Assembly (NCBI GenBank): GCA_977006965.1 | Contig: OZ345365.1 | Location: 1,612,001-1,676,000, forward strand | Length of the DNA stretch: 64,000 bases | Reading direction: 5' to 3' | Source: Phymatolithon calcareum | Taxonomy: Eukaryota > Rhodophyta > Florideophyceae > Hapalidiales | Shown: positions 51,662 through 62,084 of the stretch, piece after piece | Position numbering within the stretch: position 1 is the stretch's first letter | Layout of the letters: every line of letters starts with the position of its first letter | Made by a program: the position numbers and the translations under genes | Notes under the pieces: generated by a model | What the model was told of the DNA's origin: nothing | Database searches by the model: none | The model's input: only the letters and a program-made list of their open reading frames with translations

Positions 51662-51716
51662 AATATTGACATGCTGGTAAGTTAGATACTATCTAGCTTA
51701 CCAGCATGTCAATATT
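51662..51716. terminator. 55-bp palindrome between the convergent Harbinger genes
   Basis: AATATTGACATGCTGGTAAG... pairs with its complement through 26 of 27 positions around one central base. It lies between the 3' ends of the accessory gene (51592) and the transposase (51836), where a shared 3' processing or terminator hairpin would sit. That role is inference. Confidence 0.55.
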
Positions 51717-51835
51717 AGTAGAGTATTCATGATAGGCATGCTTCATGACTAAACATTTCCAACCGGACATTGACGTGCTGGCTGACCACAGTATCCGTGC
51801 TCATGAAAAAGGCATTTGTTTATTTCAAATATCTA

Positions 51836-53184
51836 TTACAGCGACAGTTCGCCTGTGTGAGCCCAAATATGGTCCTCAAAAGCTGTCTTTAGCTGAAAGT
51901 GGGCAGTTCTGTCTCGAATATCATCATTAACCCCAAGAAGGTGGTGTAGCCAGGATGAATCAGAATTCAACTCAATTTCATTTTCGCCATTTCCTCCAGA
52001 GTTGAAGTCCCTCTCATCTACATGGTAATAAAACTCTTCAATGACTTCGTTTGGTCGCAACGCGTTACCATTTTCGTCAATCTCATCCTCCAGCTCGCCG
52101 CCGACGCGCAGTCTGACGATCATATTGTGAAGAATGACACAAGTATATACCACATCGATTAATTCTTCGTCACTCCAGCCGTGAAACTCGTTCCGCAGTA
52201 TCTTGAACCGGCCTTGCAGTACACAGAAGAAACGCTCTACTTCTTTACGGCGGCTTTCTTTAGCTTTTGTCATTGCTCGTTCTTTTGATGTTACGGGTGC
52301 GTGGTTCGGTTTGAGGAAGATAGACCATGGTGGGTAAATCCCATCCGTCGAGAAGTATAGATGCCAATCTCGCTGTACTCCAGCAATATTGTACCCACCT
52401 GGTAGCTTCATCTGACGGCGTCCACTGAGTATTCCCAGTACTAGAGGACTCGCTTCCGCAACTGTGATATCGTTGTTTGTGCCCGGTCTGCCACAAAAGA
52501 CATGCCAGCAGTATAAGTCGCTGTCGCACATCGCCTCAACTTGGACAGTAGCAATTTTTCCGTTCTTGGGATTTTGATATTGTCCCTTCCACGCCTTCGG
52601 ACAATTCTTCCATGGCACATTCATACAGTCTAGTGAGCCAATGCAGCCGGGGAACAGGCTCTCCGCGTACTCTTGCTCGATCGCGCACAACTCGCTGAGG
52701 GTCGGTGGTCGATTAAGAAACTCGTCACCATAACATTTACGCATAGAGGTACAAAAAGAATGAAAGGCTTGACGTTGACTCTCAATACTCATTCGCGCTT
52801 GATCATCCAGGGACTGAAATGAGCTACCGTCACCTAATCTTCGGAGTGAACACAATATCTTTTGCCATATCGACGCGCCACGGCGGCCTGTATCATCAAC
52901 CTGCTGCAGTAGCTCCGGGGCGACGGTAGGTAGGTCGCGTTCAAGCCGACGATAGAGCTTAGGTGGTACACGAAATAGACTCGAAATTGCCATGGCGTGT
53001 AAGTAGGGCTGGAACATAGGTAATCACGGTACCAAGAACATTCTCCGCGACGAATGTTCCCGCGGCTGCCGAGCCGACGGCCACCTCATTATCGCGAGTT
53101 CTCTTGCTCCTCCACTATGACTGCGGCGACATGGATGGCCGCGCGGAGCACGATGTCCTCTTGCGACGAACTTGAGGACTCCAT
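51836..53184 (-). pseudogene. PIF/Harbinger DDE transposase, N-terminus broken
   Basis: The open part (51836-53017, 393 aa) has the DDE_Tnp_4/plant-transposon core: D130 in GSLDCMNVPWKNCP, CGRPGTNNDITVAEASP, D225 in STDGIYPPWSIF, E261 in RRKEVERFFCVLQGRF, then VYTCVILHNMI. The family normally has ~60 more N-terminal residues. These are visible upstream in another frame: MESSSSSQEDIV from 53184, tandem stops TAA-TGA at 53091-53086, then GGRRLGSRGNIRR...DYLCSSPTYTPWQF, which joins SLFRVPPKLYRRLERDL after a shift near 52985. So the catalytic core is preserved while the N-terminus has decayed; a short intron cannot be excluded. Confidence 0.85.
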
Positions 53185-53428
53185 GGTGGAGATGAAGTCC
53201 AAGCATCTGACTCTCGCATTGTAGCTCCAATTTTATAGAAGATTTATGTTTTAATTCCTTGTTTTTCTTTCACTATTTTGAGACAGTTTCACCTATAGGT
53301 TTTGGACCGATAGAGTTGCACTGCACTCAATCTATTTTGGGCGAGAAAAATTTGGCATTTTGACCAGATCTATAGGTTCACTGGTAGACTTGCTCAAACT
53401 AATACCGTCATACGGTTGATATATTAAC

Positions 53429-54404
53429 GAGGAAATTCGCTAAATGGCCACCAAAAGTGGTCAAAGTACGCTAAAAATCCACCCAAGCCAAAACTTCTAC
53501 TCATCCGTTACGTAGAGGGTGACAGTTGCGTTTTTTCGGAGGGAAAAGGGAAGTAGCTGCTACTTCCTCTTGATCCAAGGTTTGTGCACATCCTCGAATT
53601 CGTCTGACAAGCCCAACGCACAACGCTCCCGCACTACTCACTCTGAAACCATTAACAAGAAGGAGCTCGTGCTACAGGTGGGCGACTACGTTGGATCAAG
53701 CTTCGACGATGTTGTTAACGTCGTGATCTCCCACAACTCGTGGAGAGCAGCAAGAAACAGCGTCTGACACTCATCTGTAGCCAGCGCACAGCTTGCACCT
53801 TCCGCGTGAACGTCAGCGCGCTGCCGAGCGTCGGCGATGTCAGGATCACCAAGTCAATCGGGCACAGCACGGTCTGTATCGTTCTGGAGAGGAAGCTCTT
53901 GCAGCTGAGTGAACTCTTTACTTATGCGATGCCGAAGGCCAGAGTTGTCGCCTGTCTGTTGGAATCATAAGTCGTTAGGGTGAAAAGCTGTCCCTGAGTC
54001 ACGGAGGTCAGGTGGGCTGCGTCAACACTGACGAAACCGTTGTAGGCCGCCCAGGTGTCCATGGCGCCCTTTGAGCAGCAGAAAATGCTGTGAAGCTGCT
54101 GCCGTATCGTCCCAGAAAGAGAATTTGCGGTGAGCGTGTACACTCCGCCGGGATCGCGCTGCGACCTCACCGCCTTCGACGACGGAGATGCTACCAATAG
54201 TTGCGACGAGGAGCTAAACCAGAGAGAGTAGCGTTCGCAATAAATTTCACTGTCGCATAGAGTGCTCTAAGAAACGGATGAGTAGTAAGTTCGGCTAGGG
54301 TGAGTATTATAGTATATTTTGCAATGCGTGGGTAGTAGTATTGGCTAGGGGTTGATGTTTAGCGTACTTTGACCACTTTTGGTGGCCATTTAGCGAATTT
54401 CCTC
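53429..54404. mobile_element. Third MULE, 976 bp, internally rearranged
   Basis: GAGGAAATTCGCTAAATGG ends and a perfect 10-bp target duplication ATATATTAAC (53419-53428 and 54405-54414). The left half codes on the plus strand for the N-terminus (NKKELVLQVGDYVGSSFDD..., then KQRLTLICSQRTACTFRVNV...HST). The right half codes on the minus strand for GVYTLTANSLSGTIRQQL...GFVSVDAAHLTSVTQGQLFTLTTYDSNRQATTLAF. The halves, collinear in the 46-kb copies, are thus inverted here, with the joint near 53880. It lies 33 bp beyond the Harbinger element. Confidence 0.85.
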
Positions 54405-54502
54405 ATATATTAACAGACTTGGGCAATATCAGAAGTGACATGAAATTTGAAAAATGCGTTGATGCTCATTCCTAACTGGAGTGATGACGGCATCAGAATA
54501 TA

Positions 54503-54919
54503 CAGTCAGGCCTCGATAAATGGATGGGCAATGTGGAATGGTCCAATATTCTCAAAATCGAGGTCATTCTGAAGTCGAATTTTGAATCATAAGTTTTGGA
54601 TCACACGTGTGCCGAACAGTAGCTTTACACCACTGTGTCAACTTTTACTGAACTGTATTGTTTGCTAATGGCAGGAGAAACATGAAAAGTACTTACAGTA
54701 TTCTACGAGTGAGGATATGCTCCGTGTACGCTAAACAAAATTATAACAAAATATAAGGTATGCCCCGTGACCTCGAACATGAAAAATCCCCATATCAAAT
54801 TTTCTAGAATCCTTTAATTTTCGTTAAATTTAGGCGGATACGGTCTTCGTGGAGCACCCGATTATGCTGATAACCGAGGTTATTCTAAAAAAGAGGTTCC
54901 ATTTATCGAGGTCTGACAG
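54503..54919. mobile_element. Tc1/mariner (pogo)-type MITE, 417 bp
   Basis: CAGTCAGGCCTCGATAAATG at the left and the complement of CTGTCAGACCTCGATAAATG at the right, each bounded by TA (54501-54502, 54920-54921). Subterminal words CGAGGTCATTCTGAA and CGAGGTTATTCTAAA repeat within. CAGT-type ends with a TA target are usual for pogo/Tigger relatives. No transposase is encoded. The right end is 217 bp upstream of Sel1 gene 2 and may contribute to its promoter. Confidence 0.8.
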
Positions 54920-55136
54920 TAGTCAATCAATCAAGATGACACGGCGCTGTGGATTGCTTCGCTTGAGATGGAACACGCATTGTGTAAAGGAGATACGTGG
55001 AACGAAGTACACGTACCATGGTTGCGACAGAGAATTCTCCTACGCACTTCCCCGTCGCTGGTGCAGCATCTTCGCATATCAATGCCAAGTCTCCCCGAGA
55101 GACCGCACATGGAACTGCGGGCATAAGAAAGGTGCC

Positions 55137-58100
55137 ATGGCGGAACCCACCTCGTTTTCAGACGACCCACGGGTGGTCTACTCCATCTATGCCATCGCCT
55201 TCATTCCCCTCACGGTCGTCTACGCGCTGGACTTCGTCAAGGAGAACTGGAGGTCTATACGTGATACGCGTCGCAATGGAATGATACAACTGTTCGTCTC
55301 ACTTCCCTCTCTTGCATGCCTTCTCTTCTACATCAATATTCAAGTTACGAGTGGCGACCACAAGGAGGCAGCAGCAGCAATTACCGTTGCCGGTTTCAAT
55401 TCGTTTCATGTTCTTCGCACAATATGGGGGTTAATCCAGCTCTATGAGTTCAAGAATTGGAATGTATTTGCGTTGCGCTGTCTTTTACAGCTGGGATACT
55501 CAGCCCCTGTGTACGACTATTCCGATGAAGTGAAGAGACGCTTCTCAGGACTTTTCGGGTGGCATCCGCGCACTCCACTATCGCCTTCTTCGTCATCGTC
55601 GCTCCACCTTTCAGCTTTGCTACAAGCTGGCTCTCTTACGGACAAAGAACATTATCTCCCGGTCCGTCTGTTCCAGAGCTTCAAGTCGAAATGCAAGAGC
55701 TTCTGCAATTGGGTCCTTGGACACATGGAAGCTAAGGAGTATGAGCTGGGAGACCTACCCAATTTGTCATTGGAAGATCTCAAGAGGACCGTAGATTACC
55801 ACATGGTCGTTAACAACTCGCTTTTCGACAATGAGTTTACCTCGAATGAGATCCCGATCGAGCCCACAGTTCTTTCCCGAATTGCGTGCAAAGAGCCGGA
55901 GCGCCACAACGCCGTGTCTCGTTTTATTGCAACCTATCTGAAGTCCAGGAAGCCAGAACGATGCTCTGTGCGCTGGCTAGTATCATTCCTGGCGAAATTC
56001 GGATACAGCTGGCTGGTGCACACAAGAAGCTTGGCAACTAGGGCCAGTGACTCACCGCTGGCAATCGGCAAAACCAAGGAAAAAGCATCTCAAGACCTTG
56101 CTGTTCTAGCATCTCTTCATACCACGCACGGCTCTGTAGACGTGAGTTCGTCAACTGAAAGATTTGTGTCACCCTTCGCACCGGCACAAAGCTATTGTAT
56201 CGCCCCAGAGGAGTGCCGTACTTCTTTGATTGAAATCACTGACCGATGTATGCTTCCTTTTAAAATGAAGGGCTATCATGTTCCGCAAGCTCTCTTCATG
56301 AAGTTTCACGCCGTTCCTACACCAGATTCCAAGCTTTTTGACTTCAGCCGCCATGAAGCTACCATTCGAGACGCTGCCAACGATGATTGGCACAGAACTT
56401 CCTTGAACAGACTTGATTGTTCTGAGCGCACCGCCGTCGAGAATATCACTGCCGTACAGCTCGCATGCTTCGCAACACTAATGGAAGAAGAACTCAAGGA
56501 CACGGAAGATGATGGATGGGATCCATTTGAAATTGTGAAAGACGGACAGAAAACTGCCGACTGGGAAAACGAAGACCCTCGAGTCGAGAATCTCATGTTC
56601 CAGCTTGGATACGACCATGACAAAGATTACACAGAATTTTTTCAGGAGTTGCCGATACGAAAAGAGTTCTTAGGGTCCCTTCTGTGGACGCATGACCCGA
56701 ACCGTCTGCTGTTCCAGACAAGCGTTCATGTCGACAATTTTCTTGCTTTGGAATCCGGTGATATCCTTCACTTTTACCTGGAAGAACACCAGGCGTCGGT
56801 GCACCGCTCGGACCAAAATTCAAAGACCTCCGTGTTCGAGGACCAGTACGATCTCGAAACCAACCGACTTCGAAGCAAAATTGTGCAAACTATTGAGCCC
56901 AGCTTCCCAATCAATTTGGAAACCCCACGATTCCTCGGCTCTGTTGTCGAGACTGTCAGAAACACCTTGGCTGAATGGGTTGCCAACAACCCAGAGGAAC
57001 CCGAAGGATGGACTCCCAGCATTGCACCTGTGGGTATCAGATTCAAGTGCAGCAAGCAGCTATGTTCCGCTTTTTGTATGTTCAAAACTAGAGCAGAACC
57101 AGAATCACCGGGCGAGATTCGGAGTTTACAAATGCGGCTTGTTTGGGAAGTGCAATCGTACTTGCAGTGGAAGCTGTGGAAAGAGTCCGTTCGAGAAGGT
57201 CAAGACATTAGGGAGTCTCCGTTTCTAATTATGCTCTTCATACTCGGTTTTCCAGACCTAAAAGTGGATGAGGTCGAGAGATATGAGCCTTTGGCTAACC
57301 CGAGAGCGCAAGAGTGTGCTATCGAATTGGAGAAGAAAATCACTGTGAAGCCGATTGGAGGGCCCCAGGAACTTATTGTTCTCTTAAGAATTGACGAAGA
57401 CACTCGCGCAATATCGGTAGAACTGTATCCAGAAGATCAGTGTTTCTATTGGCAGGCATGGAAAGACACAGTCATGGGACGGATGTATGCTCAAAAGCAA
57501 TGGAGGCTAACTCGACTGTATTCCAAGCGCGAAGTTATGCGCGAGGAGGCGTCCCGTTCGACGATTTCGTCCCCAGTACAAGTTGTTTCTAAGGATAAGC
57601 TCGGGACTGACTACAACTTAACCTTTTGGTCTGGATGGCCACCTTGTTTGCCGCAGATTGCTCAGTTCGAGATCGAAAGGATAAGTGAATTCTTCCATCA
57701 CAATAGCGGCTACGAAAAGTACGAGCAAGTGACGCCTCAGCAAATCATGCAGTACGTCGCAGATCTAAACGCAGCGATGGACATTCACTTTCTCTCGAGA
57801 ATGACTCCCACGTCTTTGTATAACAAAGGGCATCGAGCTCTCAACTCAGGACGAGACGAAGAAGCCCTGAAGATGTTTGGACGGTGCATTGCAGAACATG
57901 GCCACCGAGGCGCATTGAAAGATGCAGTTAACCTACTTCTGAAGAAAGAACCTGTGTCAAAGGCACAGGAACTTGCATTGAGGATGCAGATGGATATTTG
58001 GTTCAAGGCTCTCGTTAATCGCAGTCCCGAAGAAAACGCAAATATACCATCCGGGGAGATCGATCTCGAGATGTTGGCACGTTACTTTGGACGATTGTAC

Positions 58101-59264
58101 GAAGCCACAGGTGCCAGTGAAGCACTATTGCAAAAGTCATTAGCGCTCTTTCACACAACTGGGATCGATGAACCAGTTTCCCTGCAAGCGATACAATCCA
58201 TCGAGTCCTTCCTCATCTGTGAGTCTAACGAAAAGTACTGCTTCAATTTCTATTTCTTGCTTGCCATCGCACATCAAAGTCTTTTCGAGGCTTCCGGGGA
58301 TACACTCCAACAAGAAATTGGTTCCAAATACATATCTGAGATTGGAAGACATCATCTGACTACCGGAAAGCAGTTCGGAATGAGCATCGGATTCTTACTG
58401 GAGAGCGGGTGTTATGTCGGCCGGAACTCGAAGCGCGGTGCCCCTTTGCTATCGTTTTTCTGCAGAAATGAAGAATGGGATGGAGGTGAAAGGCTGCGCG
58501 CAATGTTCGAACGACTTTTTGTTCAAACCAAACGACAAGAAGACAATGTCATGACCACTTTTGGCATTGGAAAGCGCCCAAGAGATGCCATTGTCGTGTA
58601 CAAGCACATGATAGCTGAAGGCCAAGACAGCGATGGCACCTACTCTGCGCAAGCATTCAACCGTCTTGGACTGTTGTATCACAGAGGTGCAGAAGGTCTC
58701 CTACAAAGCAAACCGGAGGCCAAAGACGCATATTTGAAGGCAATTGAGCTCGGGAGCAAAGACGCATTGTGCAACATGGGAGTTCTAAAGTATGGAGACA
58801 TCGGAGAAGGTACCGATACTTCGTACATCAAGAAATCTTGTGAGGAAATGAGTAGCAGTGGAATGAATAACCTTGCAGTCGCTTACGAGCTTGGAAAAGG
58901 TGTCAATAGAGACATCCGTGAGGCCGAGCAGCTTTACAAGGAAGCGATTCGTCTGGACAGGAACCCTGTCGCCCTGTACAATCTTGTGGTGCTTTATACG
59001 TGCGGCGATCCCGGACTTCAAACTGCAGAAGCGAAATCGGAGCTAAGGCGCTTGATCGATGAGCTATCCAGCCCTGAGATAGAACTGGCACCCTTTTATA
59101 TTCTGAAAGACCAGGTTGGCAAGCTCACATCGCCACAAACTGAGCAAGACCCCAACTGGATGTGGGAAGTCGGAATTGAAGAAATGGATGACTGTCTTGC
59201 ATATGTGAAGATTCTCGAGTACGATAATGCGGAATGTTGTCAGGCGGCGTCTCTCCAAAATTGA
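55137..59264 (+). CDS. Membrane protein with C-terminal TPR/Sel1 repeats, 1375 aa, copy 2
   Basis: Paralogue of 36264-40391 with the same length and domain order: hydrophobic segments at ~14-33, 49-68 and 78-101; an unrecognised centre; a TPR-like pair (TSLYNKGHRALNSGRDEEAL); Sel1-like repeats near the end. The frame is open upstream to 54849, but that extension begins inside a MITE and has no partner in copy 1. The start is therefore MAEPTSFSDDPRVVY (gccATGg). The last 10-12 residues differ (ECCQAASLQN against GDTTAPEKVKT). Identity is patchy: some blocks of >100 bp are identical while neighbours such as FEIERISEFFHHNSGYEKYEQ have diverged far. No stop or frameshift is present, so both copies look expressed. 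Confidence 0.85.
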   Translation: MAEPTSFSDDPRVVYSIYAIAFIPLTVVYALDFVKENWRSIRDTRRNGMIQLFVSLPSLACLLFYINIQVTSGDHKEAAAAITVAGFNSFHVLRTIWGLIQLYEFKNWNVFALRCLLQLGYSAPVYDYSDEVKRRFSGLFGWHPRTPLSPSSSSSLHLSALLQAGSLTDKEHYLPVRLFQSFKSKCKSFCNWVLGHMEAKEYELGDLPNLSLEDLKRTVDYHMVVNNSLFDNEFTSNEIPIEPTVLSRIACKEPERHNAVSRFIATYLKSRKPERCSVRWLVSFLAKFGYSWLVHTRSLATRASDSPLAIGKTKEKASQDLAVLASLHTTHGSVDVSSSTERFVSPFAPAQSYCIAPEECRTSLIEITDRCMLPFKMKGYHVPQALFMKFHAVPTPDSKLFDFSRHEATIRDAANDDWHRTSLNRLDCSERTAVENITAVQLACFATLMEEELKDTEDDGWDPFEIVKDGQKTADWENEDPRVENLMFQLGYDHDKDYTEFFQELPIRKEFLGSLLWTHDPNRLLFQTSVHVDNFLALESGDILHFYLEEHQASVHRSDQNSKTSVFEDQYDLETNRLRSKIVQTIEPSFPINLETPRFLGSVVETVRNTLAEWVANNPEEPEGWTPSIAPVGIRFKCSKQLCSAFCMFKTRAEPESPGEIRSLQMRLVWEVQSYLQWKLWKESVREGQDIRESPFLIMLFILGFPDLKVDEVERYEPLANPRAQECAIELEKKITVKPIGGPQELIVLLRIDEDTRAISVELYPEDQCFYWQAWKDTVMGRMYAQKQWRLTRLYSKREVMREEASRSTISSPVQVVSKDKLGTDYNLTFWSGWPPCLPQIAQFEIERISEFFHHNSGYEKYEQVTPQQIMQYVADLNAAMDIHFLSRMTPTSLYNKGHRALNSGRDEEALKMFGRCIAEHGHRGALKDAVNLLLKKEPVSKAQELALRMQMDIWFKALVNRSPEENANIPSGEIDLEMLARYFGRLYEATGASEALLQKSLALFHTTGIDEPVSLQAIQSIESFLICESNEKYCFNFYFLLAIAHQSLFEASGDTLQQEIGSKYISEIGRHHLTTGKQFGMSIGFLLESGCYVGRNSKRGAPLLSFFCRNEEWDGGERLRAMFERLFVQTKRQEDNVMTTFGIGKRPRDAIVVYKHMIAEGQDSDGTYSAQAFNRLGLLYHRGAEGLLQSKPEAKDAYLKAIELGSKDALCNMGVLKYGDIGEGTDTSYIKKSCEEMSSSGMNNLAVAYELGKGVNRDIREAEQLYKEAIRLDRNPVALYNLVVLYTCGDPGLQTAEAKSELRRLIDELSSPEIELAPFYILKDQVGKLTSPQTEQDPNWMWEVGIEEMDDCLAYVKILEYDNAECCQAASLQN

Positions 59265-59946
59265 TTTACCCTCTCTCCGCACAAGAGGTATAAGAATAAT
59301 ACACAATATTATTGTAACGGTGGCTAGCTACACAACCGGAGGTTGAATGGCACCTTGATTTCTACTCGTATTACTTGTCAGCTATTCTGAATCTCTTCTT
59401 GGTTCTTGGCTATTCTATTCTTTTGCTCTCAACTTTCTTTTTCTTTATCAGTTGTTGATATGTTCTTTTCAGAGGAGAACAACGTTGCCCAAGCCTTTGA
59501 CGAGATACTACGAAATTCTGATCATGGCAACTGAAGTGTCGAGTCTAGTGCAAGGCTAAGAAAGGTGCCAGCTTTCCTCAAGTTGGGACACATGGGACAT
59601 TCTCAATAAATCCACTTAATTGCGATATTTTCTTTCCCAGGGAAGGACCTACCTGAACGATACGTGCTTAATCTCTGGGTCACGATAGAAGTCTGCCTAA
59701 TCTGTCTAGATCTTTGGGATCCCTCATTTCAGCATTAATGCAGGTTGTCGAAGCTTATCTTTCAAATTGGGTCTGTGTTTCCGAGCATGAATCTAACATA
59801 TGGTCCTTCCCCTTTCACCCAAATTTTTTTAGAGAAGTTATTGTTAAAAACCCTACAGTGTTACGCATATACAGACAAGGATTCCTCAGCCGCTACCCAT
59901 CATTGGGTTGCTAAGCCAAGCCAGGAAAATCATCATTTCAGAACTA
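59265..59946. other. Intergenic, no gene seen
   Basis: An AATAAT lies 30 bp after the Sel1 stop but no AATAAA. The stretch 59690-59830 is a distant match to 4915-5045 (GTCGAAGCTTATCTTTCAAA..., GGTCCTTCC), and 59850-59900 resembles the 3' module in minus orientation. Confidence 0.4.
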
Positions 59947-62075
59947 GTGTCTATGTGCCGAACGTCCTCAATTGAGGACCGATCCAAAAGCTCGAAAAAG
60001 TTAGCAAATCGTACGCAGAACGGATCATTCGAGCCATTAATGGAAAGCCGGACTTGTATAGTGGATGAGGGGTACCGCAACTACTACCTTAAAATCTCTT
60101 CGTTCGGCGCTAGCAACGAAAATATAGTGGTCAACTTGAAGTACCAGACCTGCCATGCCACGAGAAAAAGTCCGGCCCCGCGTGGTCGGTACATCCGTAC
60201 ATGCAAAGGAAGTATCGGTGACCGGTCTCGCAGCGTGCTCCAGACAATATGGAGCCTTTTCCAACTGAAAAAGTGTAAATGGTACGGTTCAGGAGGCACT
60301 CAAGGAAAACTCAATGATCGCGAGATGTACATGTGGGTTCATACCAAGCGTTTGCCAAGCAAGGAGCAAGGGCGACGCTTAACGGGAGAGAGCCATAAAT
60401 ACTTAGCAAATATCATGGCTAGCTATGGTAAGCCCAAAAACCCATAATTGCATGGCATTTACAGACGCAATCAGGACACAAGACTGGATTGCGTGGATAA
60501 GATAATTGATAGAATTAGGGTATTATTATAAAAGGCTGTAAAAGCCAGCCCTTTCAGCCTCTCATTGAGGAGGAGAGGCATCGGGCTTTTGAGAAGCATG
60601 AGTTGTAGTTAAGGACTGTCTCCCCTCAGTTCTTTTGCAGGGCTTAGTGGGCGTCTAAAGCGAGCATATCACTTCGCGTAAAATGTGTCATAGTTTGGCA
60701 TTCGCCGAAGAAGACTAACTTTAAGAGAGTCAACCAGTTCAACGTCAAGACGGGGGACACTTAGTACGGCACTGCAGAAGCTCATCATCTTGAACCGAGC
60801 CAGCACTGACAAAGCCCAGTACCAACCCAGGACTGCTTACAGTACACATCCTCGCCCATCTTCACCGCGAAACGCCAATTTATTGTCTATAGTCGCAATT
60901 AGAAGCTATTCAGAAGGACAAAAAAGCTTCGATAAAACCTTAAGCATCTCTAAAGCCTTCTTCTGGGCTCTCTCTCCTACGTCTTGAAGAGCTCTTGGGA
61001 CCAAACTTCGCAAAACGGACTTGATGTCGTCTCACCTGACCGCGAGCCGAATACTTTTGGTTATGGGGAGACATGGTACGAGCGGCAAGCTCTAGGACCG
61101 TATCGGGTTTGAGTTTCCTCTAATTTCTGGAAACTTTGCACTCTAACCGGAGATTTGTTATCCGAAAATGACGGTAGTGGTCTTCATACGAAGTACGATT
61201 GCGTCATGAAGATGTTTCCCCACGTTCACCTGCGAATATTTTATTGATTGGGCGTCCGCTAAGCTGAAAATAATTGGACAACAAGAGACTACAGTGACAG
61301 AGCTGATTGAGTTTTTTGGAATAATCTTCCTCATGGCAAGAGTTGAGCTCAGCACCGGGAGCAATTTTGGAGGACAACAAGGCCAAAGAACTATCTCACG
61401 GCTCCTTCTTCTTCAAAGACTGGTAAGAAGCTCACCGAATACCTCCAGTGAATTTCATTCAGTGTGCAACCAAGTGAAACATGTAGTCTGCGCAACACCG
61501 CTGGCCGCTCGGTCAAGATTCTGTCGATGCCAGAACTGACCACAGAAAGCGCACTGTGCCTTCGTCGGACCTGATTTGCGTCCATGAGTCAATATCCCGT
61601 TGGAATGGGAACGCAGGTCACTAGCCGAAGAAAGTTTGAGAGATACAGCACTCCGCGAGTGGAAGAAGTGCGATAATACTGCATCTTCAACAAATGCGAG
61701 TATAGTTCATGGGGGTCATCAAACTCTTCTGGCAATTAGCGTGATTGTTAGATGACTTTTATTCTCTGGTGCCCATCCAGAGGGTCAGCAGCATATGGCG
61801 CAGCGAAGGTATTGTCAAGTGCTGTTCAAGCAACTCATCGATAACATCTTTGCCACGCGCATTACTCGTCGATGATTAATCGCTAAAGAACGTACATTTG
61901 CATTCGGTAGCGGTGTTAGAACCCTCTTAACTCCCAAGAAAAAGAAAAGGAGGACTAAGGTTATCATGGTGACTACTTGTGCTGTTCAAAACAACTGCAT
62001 AGTTGGAAAATTCAAGACGACGCCCTCATGTTCTCATACTCTAATAAGCGTGAAAGTGCCACACTATATATTTGT
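59947..62075 (+). mobile_element. P4: older P-family transposon, right end lost
   Basis: TA (59945-59946), then GTGTCTATGTGCCGAACGTCCTCAATTGAGGAC. The plus ORF 59908-60447 covers the leading coding block (NYYLKISSFGASNEN...KYQTCHATRK, matching HYYLKFASFG.xNEN...KYQTCHS of P1). TELIEFFGIIFLMARVEL at 61294 matches TEPIKFFEILVLMARVEF. It is more diverged than P1-P3 and is split by the 335-bp element at 60325. Near 62075 it is replaced by the 3' module of the coiled-coil gene. Confidence 0.7.
60325..60659. mobile_element. 335-bp dispersed element with target duplication GCGAG
   Basis: Inverted copy of 14702-15032, here starting ATGTACATGTGGG and ending GGGCGTCTAAA, flanked by GCGAG at 60320-60324 and 60660-60664. 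Intact P copies (e.g. GTCGCGCGAGCATGTTAC in P1) show the uninterrupted site. Confidence 0.8.
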
Positions 62076-62084
62076 GTTTTTTAT

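Larger units (their letters stand above)
50288..53395. mobile_element. PIF/Harbinger transposon, 3.1 kb, two convergent genes
   Basis: Left end GAGCAAGTCTACCGG and right end complement of GAGCAAGTCTACCAG resemble the GAGCA.CTCCAAC ends of plant PIF/Harbinger elements. Flanking triplets are TAA at left and AAA at right, so the expected 3-bp target duplication is imperfect. Inside are a Myb/SANT-like accessory gene and a DDE transposase, the standard two-gene layout of the superfamily, reading towards each other. Each carries at least one disabling change. Confidence 0.85.

Noticed and set aside
54849-55136. N-terminal extension of Sel1 gene 2 to an upstream ATG
   Set aside because: It begins inside the mariner-type MITE and has no counterpart in copy 1; the shared start is MAEPTSFSDD / MSEPPSLSDD.
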